Shown: piece by piece, positions 17,027-25,439 of the stretch
Layout: every line of letters starts with the position of its first letter
Position numbering within the stretch: the stretch's first letter is position 1
NCBI GenBank assembly: GCA_023396115.1
Contig: JAEWXC010000084.1
Coordinates: 1-35,617, forward strand
Direction of reading: 5' to 3'
Source: Actinomycetes bacterium
GTDB taxonomy: Bacteria > Actinomycetota > Actinomycetes > Propionibacteriales > Nocardioidaceae
Length of the DNA stretch: 35,617 bases
The notes under the pieces: generated by a model
Databases searched by the model: none
Told to the model about the DNA's origin: nothing
What the model saw: only the letters and a program-made list of their open reading frames with translations
Translations under genes and position numbers: made by a program

Positions 17027-17608
17027 TCAGGGCCGCCAGCGGGGGTCGCGACCCGAGCGGGCCACCAGACGTTCCAGCGTGTTCGCCTCCTCCGGGGCGG
17101 TGACGGCCGGACCGAACAGGCCCGGGGTGCCGCCGGGGTCGAACCCCTCGACGAACGCCAGCACGGCCGCAGCGGTGGCCTCGTCGAGCCGGTACTCCTG
17201 CCCGGTGGCGGACGCGAGGTCCCAGCCGTGCAGCACCAGCTCGTCCAGCGCGACCATCCCGGCCACGGCACCGGGCAGGTCCTGACCGCCAACCCGGGTC
17301 ATCCCCGCAACGGCGTCTGGCTCCCGCCAGGCCGCGACCAGGGCGTGCGTCTGCCCGGTGAGCCGGGCGTGCCATTCCGGCTCCACCTCGGCCCACCCCG
17401 CGGTGTCGGGGTCGGTGTCGGTGGCCGGGCCCAGGTCCTTCTCGGCCGCCGCCCGGAACGCGGTGGTCAGTCCCAGCAGGTGCCACAGCAGCTGCGAGAC
17501 CGACCGACCCGCGCACGGGGTGGGGGAGTCGAGGGCGTCCTCGCCGATCCCGGCCGCCACGTCCAGCAGCGACTCCGCGGCCTGCCCGAGATCGATCTGC
17601 TCGTCCAT
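17027..17608 (-). CDS. TIGR03086 family / maleylpyruvate isomerase N-terminal-like (DinB fold) protein
   Basis: A 193-residue protein of the actinobacterial DinB-like superfamily, which includes mycothiol-dependent maleylpyruvate isomerases. Potential metal-binding histidines lie in QLLWHLLG (about residue 47) and in DELVLHGWDLA (about 127), the usual HGWDLA signature. The conserved TPCAGRSVSQLLWHL segment near residue 30-50 is typical. Its own substrate is unknown, and a mycothiol-dependent transferase role is only a family inference. The start is ATG 17608 or ATG 17620, four codons upstream; neither has a clear ribosome site. It is convergent with the radical SAM gene and divergent from the DUF1801 gene. 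Confidence 0.8.
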   Translation of the reverse strand: MDEQIDLGQAAESLLDVAAGIGEDALDSPTPCAGRSVSQLLWHLLGLTTAFRAAAEKDLGPATDTDPDTAGWAEVEPEWHARLTGQTHALVAAWREPDAVAGMTRVGGQDLPGAVAGMVALDELVLHGWDLASATGQEYRLDEATAAAVLAFVEGFDPGGTPGLFGPAVTAPEEANTLERLVARSGRDPRWRP

Positions 17609-17650
17609 GTCGACCAGCATGGACCCGCGGGCACAGAGGGCGGAAGGCCC

Positions 17651-17656
17651 TAGCCT
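17651..17656 (+). promoter_or_regulatory. Leaderless -10 box of the DUF1801 gene
   Basis: TAGCCT ends 6 bases before the ATG at 17663, with no ribosome site. Confidence 0.55.
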
Positions 17657-17662
17657 GACCTC

Positions 17663-18004
17663 ATGACGGACTGGCGAGAGACGCGCGTGCAGACCCTGAG
17701 GGACCTGATCGGGTCGGCGGACGCCGCCATGGTGGAAGAGGTCAAGTGGCGCAAACCGTCCAACCCGGACGGGGTGCCGACGTTCTCCTGCGACGGCCTG
17801 GTCTGCACCGTGGAGACCTACAAGGACAAGGTGAAGGTCACCTTCGCGAAGGGTGCCTCGCTGCCCGACCCGACCGGGATCTTCAACGCCAGCCTGACCG
17901 CCGGCACCCGCCGGGCCGTGGACCTGACCGAGAACGATCCGCTGGACCCGGACGCCTTCGTCGACCTGGTCCGCGCCGCGGTGGCCCTCAACCGGGACCG
18001 CTGA
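17663..18004 (+). CDS. DUF1801 domain-containing protein
   Basis: A 113-residue single-domain protein of the YdhG/DUF1801 group. The recognisable pieces are EVKWRKPSNPDGVPTFS (with the EEVKW-P pattern), then VCTVETYKDKVKVTFAKGASL and the C-terminal helix DPDAFVDLVRAAVALNRD. These small alpha/beta proteins have an iron-chaperone-like fold in structures, but no established activity. It has its own leaderless promoter and is followed 82 bases later by the HTH_42 gene on the same strand. Confidence 0.85.
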   Translation: MTDWRETRVQTLRDLIGSADAAMVEEVKWRKPSNPDGVPTFSCDGLVCTVETYKDKVKVTFAKGASLPDPTGIFNASLTAGTRRAVDLTENDPLDPDAFVDLVRAAVALNRDR

Positions 18005-18074
18005 CCGGTTCCGTCCCTCGGAGGCACCCACCGTCCTGCGCTCCGGCTCTCGCGTGGCTGTCGGTGCCCACCGG

Positions 18075-18080
18075 CAGGAT
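18075..18080 (+). promoter_or_regulatory. Leaderless -10 box of the HTH_42 gene
   Basis: CAGGAT ends 6 bases before the ATG at 18087. This supports that ATG over the in-frame GTG at 18054. Confidence 0.45.
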
Positions 18081-18086
18081 GGGCGC

Positions 18087-19283
18087 ATGCACCTGATCGA
18101 CGACGCCGAGCGCCGCCGCCGACTGGCCGTGCGCCAGCACGTCGCGGCCGGTGCCCGGACCCACGAGCCGATGCAGGCCGCCCGGGACGTGGTGGCGCTG
18201 CACTCCACCGAGCCGCCCACCGTGCACCTGGCCCTGCACGCCCGGACCCGGACACTGCGCGTCGAGGACGTCGAGGAGCTGCTCGGCACCGACCCGCGCC
18301 TGGTCAAGCAGCTCGCCATGCGGCGCACCCTGTGGGCCGCCCCGCGCGACCTGCTGCCCGCCCTGCTGGGCAGCAGCAGCGCTCGGGTGGCCCAGACCGA
18401 GCGGGCCAGGGTGGTCAAGGACGCGGAGGCGCACGGGGTCGCCGAGGACGGCGCCCGGTGGCTGGAGGCGGCCTTCGCGGCCGTCCTGGACCGGTTGGGC
18501 GAGGGGGAGCAGCTGACCGCGGTGCAGCTGCGCGAACAGTTGCCCGAGCTCCAGGGAGTCTTCAGCGTCAGCCGGGACAAGAAGTACGGCGGGACCTTCA
18601 ACCTGGCGCCCCGGGTGCTCACCGCCCTGGGCGCCACCGGCGCGATCACCCGGGGCCGCAACGGCGGGCACTGGCGCACCTCCCGCCCGCAGTGGGCCGC
18701 CAGCAGCAGCTGGCTCGGTGACGTGGGTGAGCCGCTGCCCGCCGCCGCCGGGTGGGCCGAGCTGGTCCGCCGCTACCTGGACCGGTTCGGGCCGGCCACC
18801 GAGGTCGACGTGGTCTGGTGGCTGGGCGCCACCAAGGGCATCGTGCGCGCGGCCCTGGCCGCCATCGGTGCCGAGCAGGTGCGGCTCGAGGGCGGCGACA
18901 CCGGCTGGGTCCTGGCCGGTGACACCGGGCAGACCGACGACCCCGGCCCGTGGGGTGCCCTGCTGCCGGTCCTCGACCCCACCACGATGGGGTGGAAGCA
19001 GCGGGACTGGTACCTGGCGCCGGAGCACGTGCCGTACCTCTTCGACTCCAACGGGAACGGCGGCACCACCGCCTGGTGGAACGGACGGGTCGTGGGCTGC
19101 TGGGTCCAGGACGACGACGCCCGGGTCCGGGTGGTGCTGCGCGACGCGGAGACCGAGCGGGTGGGCGCCCGGGGGATGGCCGCGCTGGAGGCCGAGGCCG
19201 AGCGGGTCACCGAGTTCCTGGACGGTCAGGTCATCAGCTCGGTCTACAAGTCCGCCCAGATGAAGGGCGCGAGACTGCCGTAG
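18087..19283 (+). CDS. Winged-helix DNA-binding domain protein (HTH_42, AlkZ/YcaQ superfamily)
   Basis: A 398-residue protein of the HTH_42 superfamily, whose characterised members AlkZ and YcaQ are DNA glycosylases that remove bulky or crosslinked alkylated bases. Recognisable segments are the N-terminal RQHVAAGARTHEPMQAARDVVALH, a central SRDKKYGGTFNLAPRVL, and the late signature LLPVLDPTTMGWKQRDWYL followed by YLFDSNGNGGTTAWWNG. At the place where AlkZ has its catalytic QxQ (LQAQDP-type), this protein reads LHSTEP, so glycosylase activity is doubtful. Repair function is therefore inference only. It converges on the MFS transporter gene with a 6-base gap. Confidence 0.85.
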   Translation: MHLIDDAERRRRLAVRQHVAAGARTHEPMQAARDVVALHSTEPPTVHLALHARTRTLRVEDVEELLGTDPRLVKQLAMRRTLWAAPRDLLPALLGSSSARVAQTERARVVKDAEAHGVAEDGARWLEAAFAAVLDRLGEGEQLTAVQLREQLPELQGVFSVSRDKKYGGTFNLAPRVLTALGATGAITRGRNGGHWRTSRPQWAASSSWLGDVGEPLPAAAGWAELVRRYLDRFGPATEVDVVWWLGATKGIVRAALAAIGAEQVRLEGGDTGWVLAGDTGQTDDPGPWGALLPVLDPTTMGWKQRDWYLAPEHVPYLFDSNGNGGTTAWWNGRVVGCWVQDDDARVRVVLRDAETERVGARGMAALEAEAERVTEFLDGQVISSVYKSAQMKGARLP

Positions 19284-19289
19284 CCGGCC

Positions 19290-20486
19290 TCAGCCGTGCT
19301 GGGCCCGGTGCGCGGCCACCTGCTCCTCCAGCGAGGTGGCACGCGAGGCGTACCAGGCGCTCGCGGCGAGCGGGACCAGCAGCGCCGTCATCAGCAGCAG
19401 GGGAGCGGTCCACCCGCCGGTGGCGTCGTGCACCAGGCCCACCGCGAACGGGCCAGCGGCGGCCACCAGGTAGCCGCAGGACTGGGTGAAGCCCGACAGC
19501 GCTGCGGTCCCGGCCGGTGTCGCCGAGCGCAGCCCGATCAGGGTCAGCACCAGCGGGAACACCGAGGCGCCGGTGCCGACCAGCAGGGCGGCGGGAACCG
19601 CCAGGGCCACCGGGTCGAGCAGCAGGGCGCCGTAGCCCAGGGGGTAGCAGGCCAGCACCACCATCAGGAACCGGGTGGGGTGCGAGGTCCGGGCGAAGGC
19701 CTGGGGGAGCAGGAACGACAGCGGGATCGAGACCCCCGCGACCAGCCCCACCAGCAACCCGGCCTCGGTGGCCGTCCGGCCGGCGTCGCGCCACAGCGTC
19801 GGGAACCAGCCGAAGACGGCGTAGGCCTGCAACGACTGCAACCCGAAGAAGCCGGCCATGGCGATGCCCAGCGGGGTCCGGGCCACGTCGCCGGCCCGGA
19901 TGGTGGAGGTCGTCGTGGCCGGGTTGCGGTCGTGGGCGACCAGCCCCAGCCAGGGCAGCGCCGCCAGCAACGCCAGCACCGCCCAGGTGCCCAGGCCCCA
20001 GCGCCACGACCCGGTCGCGGCGGCGATCGGGGCGGTCAGGCTCAACGCCGCGGTCAGCCCGATGGCCATCGCGGTGGTGTAGATCGCGGTGACCGTGCCG
20101 ACCTTGTCGGGGAAGTGCAGCTTCACCAGCGACGGGATCAGCACGTTCGCGGCCGCCATCCCGGCCAGGGCCAGCATCGACAGCGCCAGGAACGTCAGCT
20201 CGTGGTCGACCGCGGCCCGCCCGGCCAGCCCCACCACGACCCCGAGCAGCGAGACCAGCACCACCCGGTGCACGCCGAAGCGTCGGGCGGCGGCCGGTGC
20301 CATCGCACCGAACAGGGCGAAGGCCAGTACCGGCAGCGAGGTGAGCAACGAGGCCGAGGTCGCCGACATGTCCAGCGCGGCCTGCAACTCCTCCAGCACC
20401 GGCCCCACGCTGACCGCGGCCGGTCGCAGGTTGGTGGAGAGCAGGACGAGACCGAGCAGCAGGACGAGGACGTGGCGACGGGACAC
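19290..20486 (-). CDS. MFS transporter, CynX/NimT type
   Basis: A 398-residue integral membrane transporter with about twelve hydrophobic segments. The first helix and loop, LLSTNLRPAAVSVGPVLEEL, are the hallmark of the CynX/NimT (cyanate or nitroimidazole permease-like) branch. Substrate cannot be predicted; these proteins export or import small organic anions. GTG 20486 is chosen because the membrane segment follows directly and a CACGAT -10-like box ends 6 bases before it. The frame is open farther upstream, but that part is Pro/Arg-rich and non-conserved. It is divergent from the TIGR03936 gene. Confidence 0.87.
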   Translation of the reverse strand: MSRRHVLVLLLGLVLLSTNLRPAAVSVGPVLEELQAALDMSATSASLLTSLPVLAFALFGAMAPAAARRFGVHRVVLVSLLGVVVGLAGRAAVDHELTFLALSMLALAGMAAANVLIPSLVKLHFPDKVGTVTAIYTTAMAIGLTAALSLTAPIAAATGSWRWGLGTWAVLALLAALPWLGLVAHDRNPATTTSTIRAGDVARTPLGIAMAGFFGLQSLQAYAVFGWFPTLWRDAGRTATEAGLLVGLVAGVSIPLSFLLPQAFARTSHPTRFLMVVLACYPLGYGALLLDPVALAVPAALLVGTGASVFPLVLTLIGLRSATPAGTAALSGFTQSCGYLVAAAGPFAVGLVHDATGGWTAPLLLMTALLVPLAASAWYASRATSLEEQVAAHRAQHG

Positions 20487-20492
20487 CTCCGC

Positions 20493-20498
20493 ATCGTG
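20493..20498 (-). promoter_or_regulatory. Possible leaderless -10 box of the MFS gene
   Basis: On the minus strand this reads CACGAT and ends 6 bases before the GTG at 20486. It is weaker than the others but has the same spacing. Confidence 0.35.
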
Positions 20499-20604
20499 CC
20501 ACCGGCCCGGCACCCCGGCCGCCTCGTGGCACCGGGCCCCGGCGCGGGGTGTGACCGGGGACTCCCCGCGCGGCGGCACTTCGGGTCCGGGCGGTCGGGT
20601 CTCG

Positions 20605-20610
20605 TAGAGT
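20605..20610 (+). promoter_or_regulatory. Leaderless -10 box of the TIGR03936 gene
   Basis: TAGAGT ends 6 bases before the GTG at 20617, with no ribosome site. Confidence 0.55.
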
Positions 20611-20616
20611 TGGCGG

Positions 20617-21321
20617 GTGCGCAACCAGCCCGAGCAGCAGGCCCCTCCCATCCAGCGTCTGCGGATCCGCTACGCCAAGCGCGGACGGCTCCGGTTCACC
20701 TCGCACCGCGACTTCTCCCGGGCCTTCGAGCGCGCGGTGTTCCGGGCCCGGATCCCGATGGCCTACTCCTCGGGCTTCAACCCGCACCCGCGCATCTCCT
20801 ACGCCGGAGCCGCGCCCACCGGCTCGGCCAGCGAGGCCGAGTACCTGGAGATCGCGCTGGCCCAGGTCGTCGACCCGGCCGAGATCGGGCGGCAGCTCGA
20901 CGAGGCGCTGCCCGAGGGCCTCGACGTGCTCGAGATCGTCGAGTCGCCCGGCGGTTCGCTCGCCGACCGCCTGGGCGCCAGCCGGTGGCGGATCGCGACG
21001 TCGGCCGACACCGCCACCGCCACCGCAGCCGTGCAGACCTTCCTGGCCGCCGAGGAGCTCGTGATCGAGCGGATGACCAAGAAGGGCATGCGCTCCTTCG
21101 ACTGCCGCTCGGCCGTGGTCTCCCTGGCGGTCGAGGACACCGACGGCACGGCCGCGCTCGACCTCGTGGTCGCCCACGCCACCCCCGCCGTGCGCCCCGA
21201 CGACGTGCTCCGGGGGCTCACCCTGGCCGCCGGTTTCGACGCGGGCACCGCCCCGCTGCTCACCCGCCTGGCCCAGGGGCCCCTGGGTGAGGACGGCACC
21301 GTCGGCGACCCGCTCGCCTGA
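20617..21321 (+). CDS. TIGR03936 family radical SAM-associated protein (DUF2344)
   Basis: A 234-residue protein with the family's N-terminal pattern RLRIRYAKRGRLRFTSHRDFSRAFERA, then PMAYSSGFNPHPRISYAGAAPTGSASEAEYLEI. It has no cysteine cluster of its own and is thought to act together with the TIGR03960 radical SAM protein; in other genomes the two are adjacent or fused. Here the partner lies 3.6 kb upstream. The next gene downstream is rne, as in many actinobacteria and Firmicutes. The role is unknown; a link with RNA metabolism is guilt by association. Confidence 0.9.
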   Translation: MRNQPEQQAPPIQRLRIRYAKRGRLRFTSHRDFSRAFERAVFRARIPMAYSSGFNPHPRISYAGAAPTGSASEAEYLEIALAQVVDPAEIGRQLDEALPEGLDVLEIVESPGGSLADRLGASRWRIATSADTATATAAVQTFLAAEELVIERMTKKGMRSFDCRSAVVSLAVEDTDGTAALDLVVAHATPAVRPDDVLRGLTLAAGFDAGTAPLLTRLAQGPLGEDGTVGDPLA

Positions 21322-21761
21322 CCCGTCCCACCCCACCGGACCGGCCTCACCGGTCGTCTCGTGCGCTCCGGCACCGACCCGGCGCCGTTTCCGTCCGGTC
21401 CGTGAACGGTGGGGGAACCCCGGGAGAAGCGGTGTGGTGTGCGATACTCGACCCGGTGGTTCTGTGGCTCGCCGCAGGACCGTCCGACGACGACCTCGCC
21501 AACCGCACGACGGCTGGCACGCACGGGGGTGGCCGTCACCAGACCGCGACGCGGCCCGGGATGTCGGTGACAGCGACAGACCACCAGGCGCACGTGAGTG
21601 GGTGCACCGGAGGGTCCGGCGACCGCGGCAGGTGACGACGAACCCCCGGGTGACGTGTACGCGGAGGAGTCGCCGCCACCGAAGGCTTTGCGCACGACGC
21701 CCCTGAACCGGGCGGACGCTGCGCCGACACTGCCGTCCCACGGACGGCCGAGGAGCGCGCC
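21322..21761 (+). other. Long untranslated region upstream of rne
   Basis: These 440 bases hold no convincing gene. A good -10-like box (GATACT, 21443-21448) would start a transcript near 21455 and give a leader of about 305 bases. Just before the rne start is a perfect 7-bp hairpin, GCCGTCC-CAC-GGACGGC (21732-21748), directly followed by the GAGGAG ribosome site at 21750-21755. A short hairpin with stem TGTCG/CGACA is seen near 21562. Long leaders that allow RNase E to cleave its own message are known in other bacteria, so a regulatory role is plausible. Confidence 0.5.
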
Positions 21762-24700
21762 ATGCTCGACGACCAGAACCCCACCCCGGACGCTGCCGCA
21801 GAACCGGCTGGCTCCGACGCCGCCGACGCGGCCCCGAAGACCGCCAAGAAGGCGGTCGTGAAGAAGGCGGCCGCCAAGCGCGCCCCGGCCAAGCGGACCG
21901 CCAAGAAGGTGGCAGCTGCCGACCCGGCCGATGCCGCGCCCGCAGAGGCCACTGCTGACGCGACCGGCGACACCCCCGCTGCGCCCCCGGTCAAGAAGGC
22001 GACCCGCAAGCGGACCACCAAGAAGGCCGCCGCCGAGGCACCCACCCTCGACCTGGACCTGCCCGCCGCCGAGGCCGAGTCCGCCGAGAAGCCGGTCAAG
22101 AAGGCCGCCGCCAAGCGGACCACCCGCAAGGTCGCCGCGAAGAAGGTCGCCGCCCCGGCTGCCGAGGAGGCCACCGAGGCCACCGAGGCCGCCGAGTCCG
22201 CCGAGCCCCCCGCGGTCGCGGCCGAGGAGACCCCGGCGCCGGTCAAGAAGGCCACCCGCAAGCGCACGACCAAGAAGGTCGCCGCCCCCGAGCCGACCCC
22301 CGAGTCGACCCCCGAGTCGACCGACGCCGCCCAGGCCGCTCCTGAGGCCGCCACCGACGCCCCGGCCGAGAAGCCGGTGAAGAAGGCGACCCGCAAGCGC
22401 GCGACCAAGAAGGTCGCCGCCCCCGTGGAGACGCCGGAGGGCGCCGAGGCGGCCGAGAGCGAGACCGCTGCGGACGCTCCGACCGGCCCCGCCGCCACCG
22501 CGATGCTCTTCCAGGCCCCCGACACCGCGGCGCCGCGCAAGCGGACCACCCGCAAGGTGGCCGCGGTCAAGGTCGGCCCCGCCGCGGACGAGACCGCCGA
22601 GGACGACGAGGAGACCCCCGACAGCACTGAGGACCTGGAGGCCGCTGAAGGCACGGAGGTCGCCGAGGCTGGCGAGGGCACCGAGGCCGCCGAGGACGAC
22701 ACCACCGACACCTCCGCCGACGACTCCGACGAGGCCGACGGGGACCAGTCCGACGACAGCAGCGACGACAACGAGCAGGGCTCGGGCAACCGTCGCCGCC
22801 GTCGTCGCGGGGGACGTCGCCGCCGCAAGTCCGGCGACAACGACGGCTCCAACGACGCCAGCGACGACTCTGGCGACGACGAGAACTCCGACGAGTCCGG
22901 AGACAGCGACGGCGAGGACAACTCCGGCGACAACGGCGAGTCCGGCGAGGGCCGCAGCTCGCGCCGCCGCCGTCGTCGCCGCCGTGCCGGCGACTCGGGC
23001 AACGACGCCGGTGACGACCCGGAGAACACCGTCACCAAGGTCCGCAAGGGCCGCTCGGCGGAGGACCAGATCACCGCGGTCACCGGCTCCACCCGGCTGG
23101 AGGCCAAGAAGCAGCGCCGCCGTGAGGGTCGCGAGGCCGGCCGCCGCCGTGCACCGATCGTCTCCGAGGCCGAGTTCCTGGCCCGCCGCGAGGCCGTCGA
23201 GCGGATCATGGTGATCCGCCAGCGCAAGGAGCTCACCCAGATCGCGGTCCTGGAGGACCGGGTCCTGGTCGAGCACTACGTGGCGCGCGAGTCGCAGACC
23301 TCGCTGATCGGCAACGTCTACCTGGGCCGCGTGCAGAACGTGCTGCCCTCGATGGAGGCCGCCTTCATCGACATCGGCAAGGGCCGCAACGCGGTGCTCT
23401 ACGCCGGCGAGGTCAACTGGTCGGCCCTGGGTCACAAGGAGGGCACCCCGCGCAAGATCGAGTCGGTGCTCAGCTCGGGCCAGACGGTCCTGGTGCAGGT
23501 CACCAAGGACCCGATCGGTCACAAGGGCGCCCGCCTGACCAGCCAGATCAGCCTGGCCGGCCGCTTCCTGGTCTACGTCCCGGACGGCACCAACTCCGGC
23601 ATCTCCCGCAAGCTGCCCGACACCGAGCGGGCCCGGCTGAAGAAGCTGCTCAAGGAGATCGTTCCCGAGTCGGCCGGCGTCATCGTCCGCACGGCCGCCG
23701 AGGGCGCCAGCGAGGAGGAGCTGACCCGCGACGTCGAGCGGCTCAAGGCCCGCTGGGAGGACATCGAGGCCAAGGGCCGGGGCAACGGCCCGCAGCTGCT
23801 CTACGGCGAGCCCGACCTGACCCTCAAGGTCGTCCGCGACCTGTTCACCGAGGACTTCACCAAGCTGGTCGTCCAGGGCGACGAGGCCTGGGAGACCGTC
23901 GAGGGCTACGTCCAGCACGTCGCGCCGGACCTGGCCGAGCGCCTGGAGAAGTTCGAGGTCGCCACCTCCGGTCAGGACACCGGCCTGGACATCTTCTCGG
24001 TGTACCGGATCGAGGAGCAGATCAAGAAGGGCCTGGACCGCAAGGTCTGGCTGCCCTCGGGTGGGTCGCTGATCATCGACCGCACCGAGGCGATGACCGT
24101 GGTCGACGTCAACACCGGCAAGTTCACCGGTTCGGGCGGCAACCTCGAGGAGACCGTCACCAAGAACAACCTCGAGGCGGCCGAGGAGATCGTGCGCCAG
24201 CTGCGGCTGCGCGACATTGGCGGCATCATCGTGGTCGACTTCATCGACATGGTCCTCGAGGCCAACCGTGACCTGGTGGTGCGCCGCCTGGTCGAGTGCC
24301 TGGGCCGTGACCGGACCCGCCACCAGGTCGCCGAGGTCACCTCGCTCGGCCTGGTGCAGATGACCCGCAAGCGGATCGGTACCGGCCTGCTGGAGACCTT
24401 CAGCCACGACTGCGAGGCCTGCCACGGTCGCGGCGTCGTCGTCGAGGAGGCGCCCGTCGAGCCCCGCAAGGGTGGCGGCGACAACTCCGAGGGCAACGGC
24501 CGGGGTGGCCGCCGCAACCGGGGCCGTGGCCGCGGTGAGGGCAACGACGGCAACAACCAGGGCAACCAGGGCAACCAGGGTGGTGACGGCGAGGGTCGTG
24601 GCCGCGGCCGCAAGCGCGGCGAGGACCAGTCCGGTGACGCCGCGAGCTCGGAGTCGGTCGCCCCGTCCCCGATCGCGGTCGCCGCGATGTCGCGCCCCGA

Positions 24701-25244
24701 GAACGCTGACCGTCCCGCCGCCGACGAGCCGGCCCCCGAGGGCACGGAGCAGGCGACGGAGACCACCGAGCCGTCCGCCACGAGCGCCGAGCCGGCCGCC
24801 GAGAGCACGGAGCAGGCCTCCGAGCAGCCGGCGCCCGACGGTGCCGCCCCGGTCGAGGAGCCGACCGCTCCCGAGGCAGCCGCCGAGGAGCCGGCCCAGG
24901 CGCAGGTCGAGACCGGCCCCAAGGTCACGACCCGCACGTCGCGGCGTCGTCGGTCCACGACCGTGACCCCGGTCGCCACCGAGCGTCCCGCCCCGGAGGT
25001 GGCGGCACCCGCCGCCCCCGCTGACGGCGCCGCCCCGGTCGAGGAGCCGACGGGGGAGACCCCTGCCCCGCCGGTGGCCAAGGTCGTCACCCGTACCCGA
25101 CGTCGCAGCAGCCGCTCGAGCGAGACCGAGGCGGGCGGCAGTGCCGGAGCGGACGCTCCGGAGCAGTCCGCGGACGCCGAGGCCGGCGGCGGCGAGACCG
25201 TCGCGCACGTGCCGCTGAAGAAGAAGGGCACGCGCAAGCGCTGA
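21762..25244 (+). CDS. rne: Ribonuclease E/G
   Basis: Central endoribonuclease of RNA turnover and rRNA/tRNA processing. Of 1160 residues, the first ~450 are low complexity. Lys/Ala/Thr/Arg modules such as PVKKATRKRTTKKVAA recur about five times between acidic spacers, then an Asp/Ser/Glu block, then RRRRRR patches. The catalytic core follows: S1 domain from about residue 510 (LIGNVYLGRVQNVLPSMEA), catalytic Asp782 (DVNTGKFTG) and Asp826 (VVDFIDM), and Zn-link cysteines C884 and C887 (CEACHGRG). The C-terminal ~270 residues are Gly/Arg/Asn-rich, then acidic with short basic islands. Arms on both sides of the core are the usual actinobacterial arrangement. The ATG has GAGGAG 6 bases upstream. 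Confidence 0.96.
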   Translation: MLDDQNPTPDAAAEPAGSDAADAAPKTAKKAVVKKAAAKRAPAKRTAKKVAAADPADAAPAEATADATGDTPAAPPVKKATRKRTTKKAAAEAPTLDLDLPAAEAESAEKPVKKAAAKRTTRKVAAKKVAAPAAEEATEATEAAESAEPPAVAAEETPAPVKKATRKRTTKKVAAPEPTPESTPESTDAAQAAPEAATDAPAEKPVKKATRKRATKKVAAPVETPEGAEAAESETAADAPTGPAATAMLFQAPDTAAPRKRTTRKVAAVKVGPAADETAEDDEETPDSTEDLEAAEGTEVAEAGEGTEAAEDDTTDTSADDSDEADGDQSDDSSDDNEQGSGNRRRRRRGGRRRRKSGDNDGSNDASDDSGDDENSDESGDSDGEDNSGDNGESGEGRSSRRRRRRRRAGDSGNDAGDDPENTVTKVRKGRSAEDQITAVTGSTRLEAKKQRRREGREAGRRRAPIVSEAEFLARREAVERIMVIRQRKELTQIAVLEDRVLVEHYVARESQTSLIGNVYLGRVQNVLPSMEAAFIDIGKGRNAVLYAGEVNWSALGHKEGTPRKIESVLSSGQTVLVQVTKDPIGHKGARLTSQISLAGRFLVYVPDGTNSGISRKLPDTERARLKKLLKEIVPESAGVIVRTAAEGASEEELTRDVERLKARWEDIEAKGRGNGPQLLYGEPDLTLKVVRDLFTEDFTKLVVQGDEAWETVEGYVQHVAPDLAERLEKFEVATSGQDTGLDIFSVYRIEEQIKKGLDRKVWLPSGGSLIIDRTEAMTVVDVNTGKFTGSGGNLEETVTKNNLEAAEEIVRQLRLRDIGGIIVVDFIDMVLEANRDLVVRRLVECLGRDRTRHQVAEVTSLGLVQMTRKRIGTGLLETFSHDCEACHGRGVVVEEAPVEPRKGGGDNSEGNGRGGRRNRGRGRGEGNDGNNQGNQGNQGGDGEGRGRGRKRGEDQSGDAASSESVAPSPIAVAAMSRPENADRPAADEPAPEGTEQATETTEPSATSAEPAAESTEQASEQPAPDGAAPVEEPTAPEAAAEEPAQAQVETGPKVTTRTSRRRRSTTVTPVATERPAPEVAAPAAPADGAAPVEEPTGETPAPPVAKVVTRTRRRSSRSSETEAGGSAGADAPEQSADAEAGGGETVAHVPLKKKGTRKR

Positions 25245-25271
25245 CCCGCCCACGGGGTGGGGGACCCGGTT

Positions 25272-25300
25272 TTGCACCCGGGGACCCCAGCCCGTAACAT
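25272..25300 (+). promoter_or_regulatory. Promoter of rplU-rpmA
   Basis: TTGCAC (25272-25277) and TAACAT (25295-25300) are separated by exactly 17 bases, a good primary-sigma promoter. It predicts a start near 25307 and a leader of about 130 bases before rplU, room enough for a ribosomal-protein leader structure. Confidence 0.65.
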
Positions 25301-25439
25301 TGCCCCTTGTGCGCGTGAGCCGTGCACATCCCCGAGTTGCCACTCGCCCGCGCCGCGGTGCGTCGAGGCGGCACCGGGCCCATGAACGTGACGAACAGAG
25401 TGCGCCCGCACTCGCAGGACCGAGGAGAGTGAGTCTGCC

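Noticed and set aside
17004..17031. Terminator between the radical SAM gene and the DinB-fold gene
   Set aside because: The stem CCTGAG/CTCAGG has only 6 pairs with a 16-base loop, too weak to call.
21402..21635. Small plus-strand gene of 77 codons in the rne leader
   Set aside because: No ribosome site, no family resemblance and a GC-driven composition. It is better read as untranslated leader.
25245..25275. Terminator after rne
   Set aside because: CCCAC-GGG-GTGGG followed by TTTT is suggestive, but the stem is only 5 bp and overlaps the rplU promoter region.
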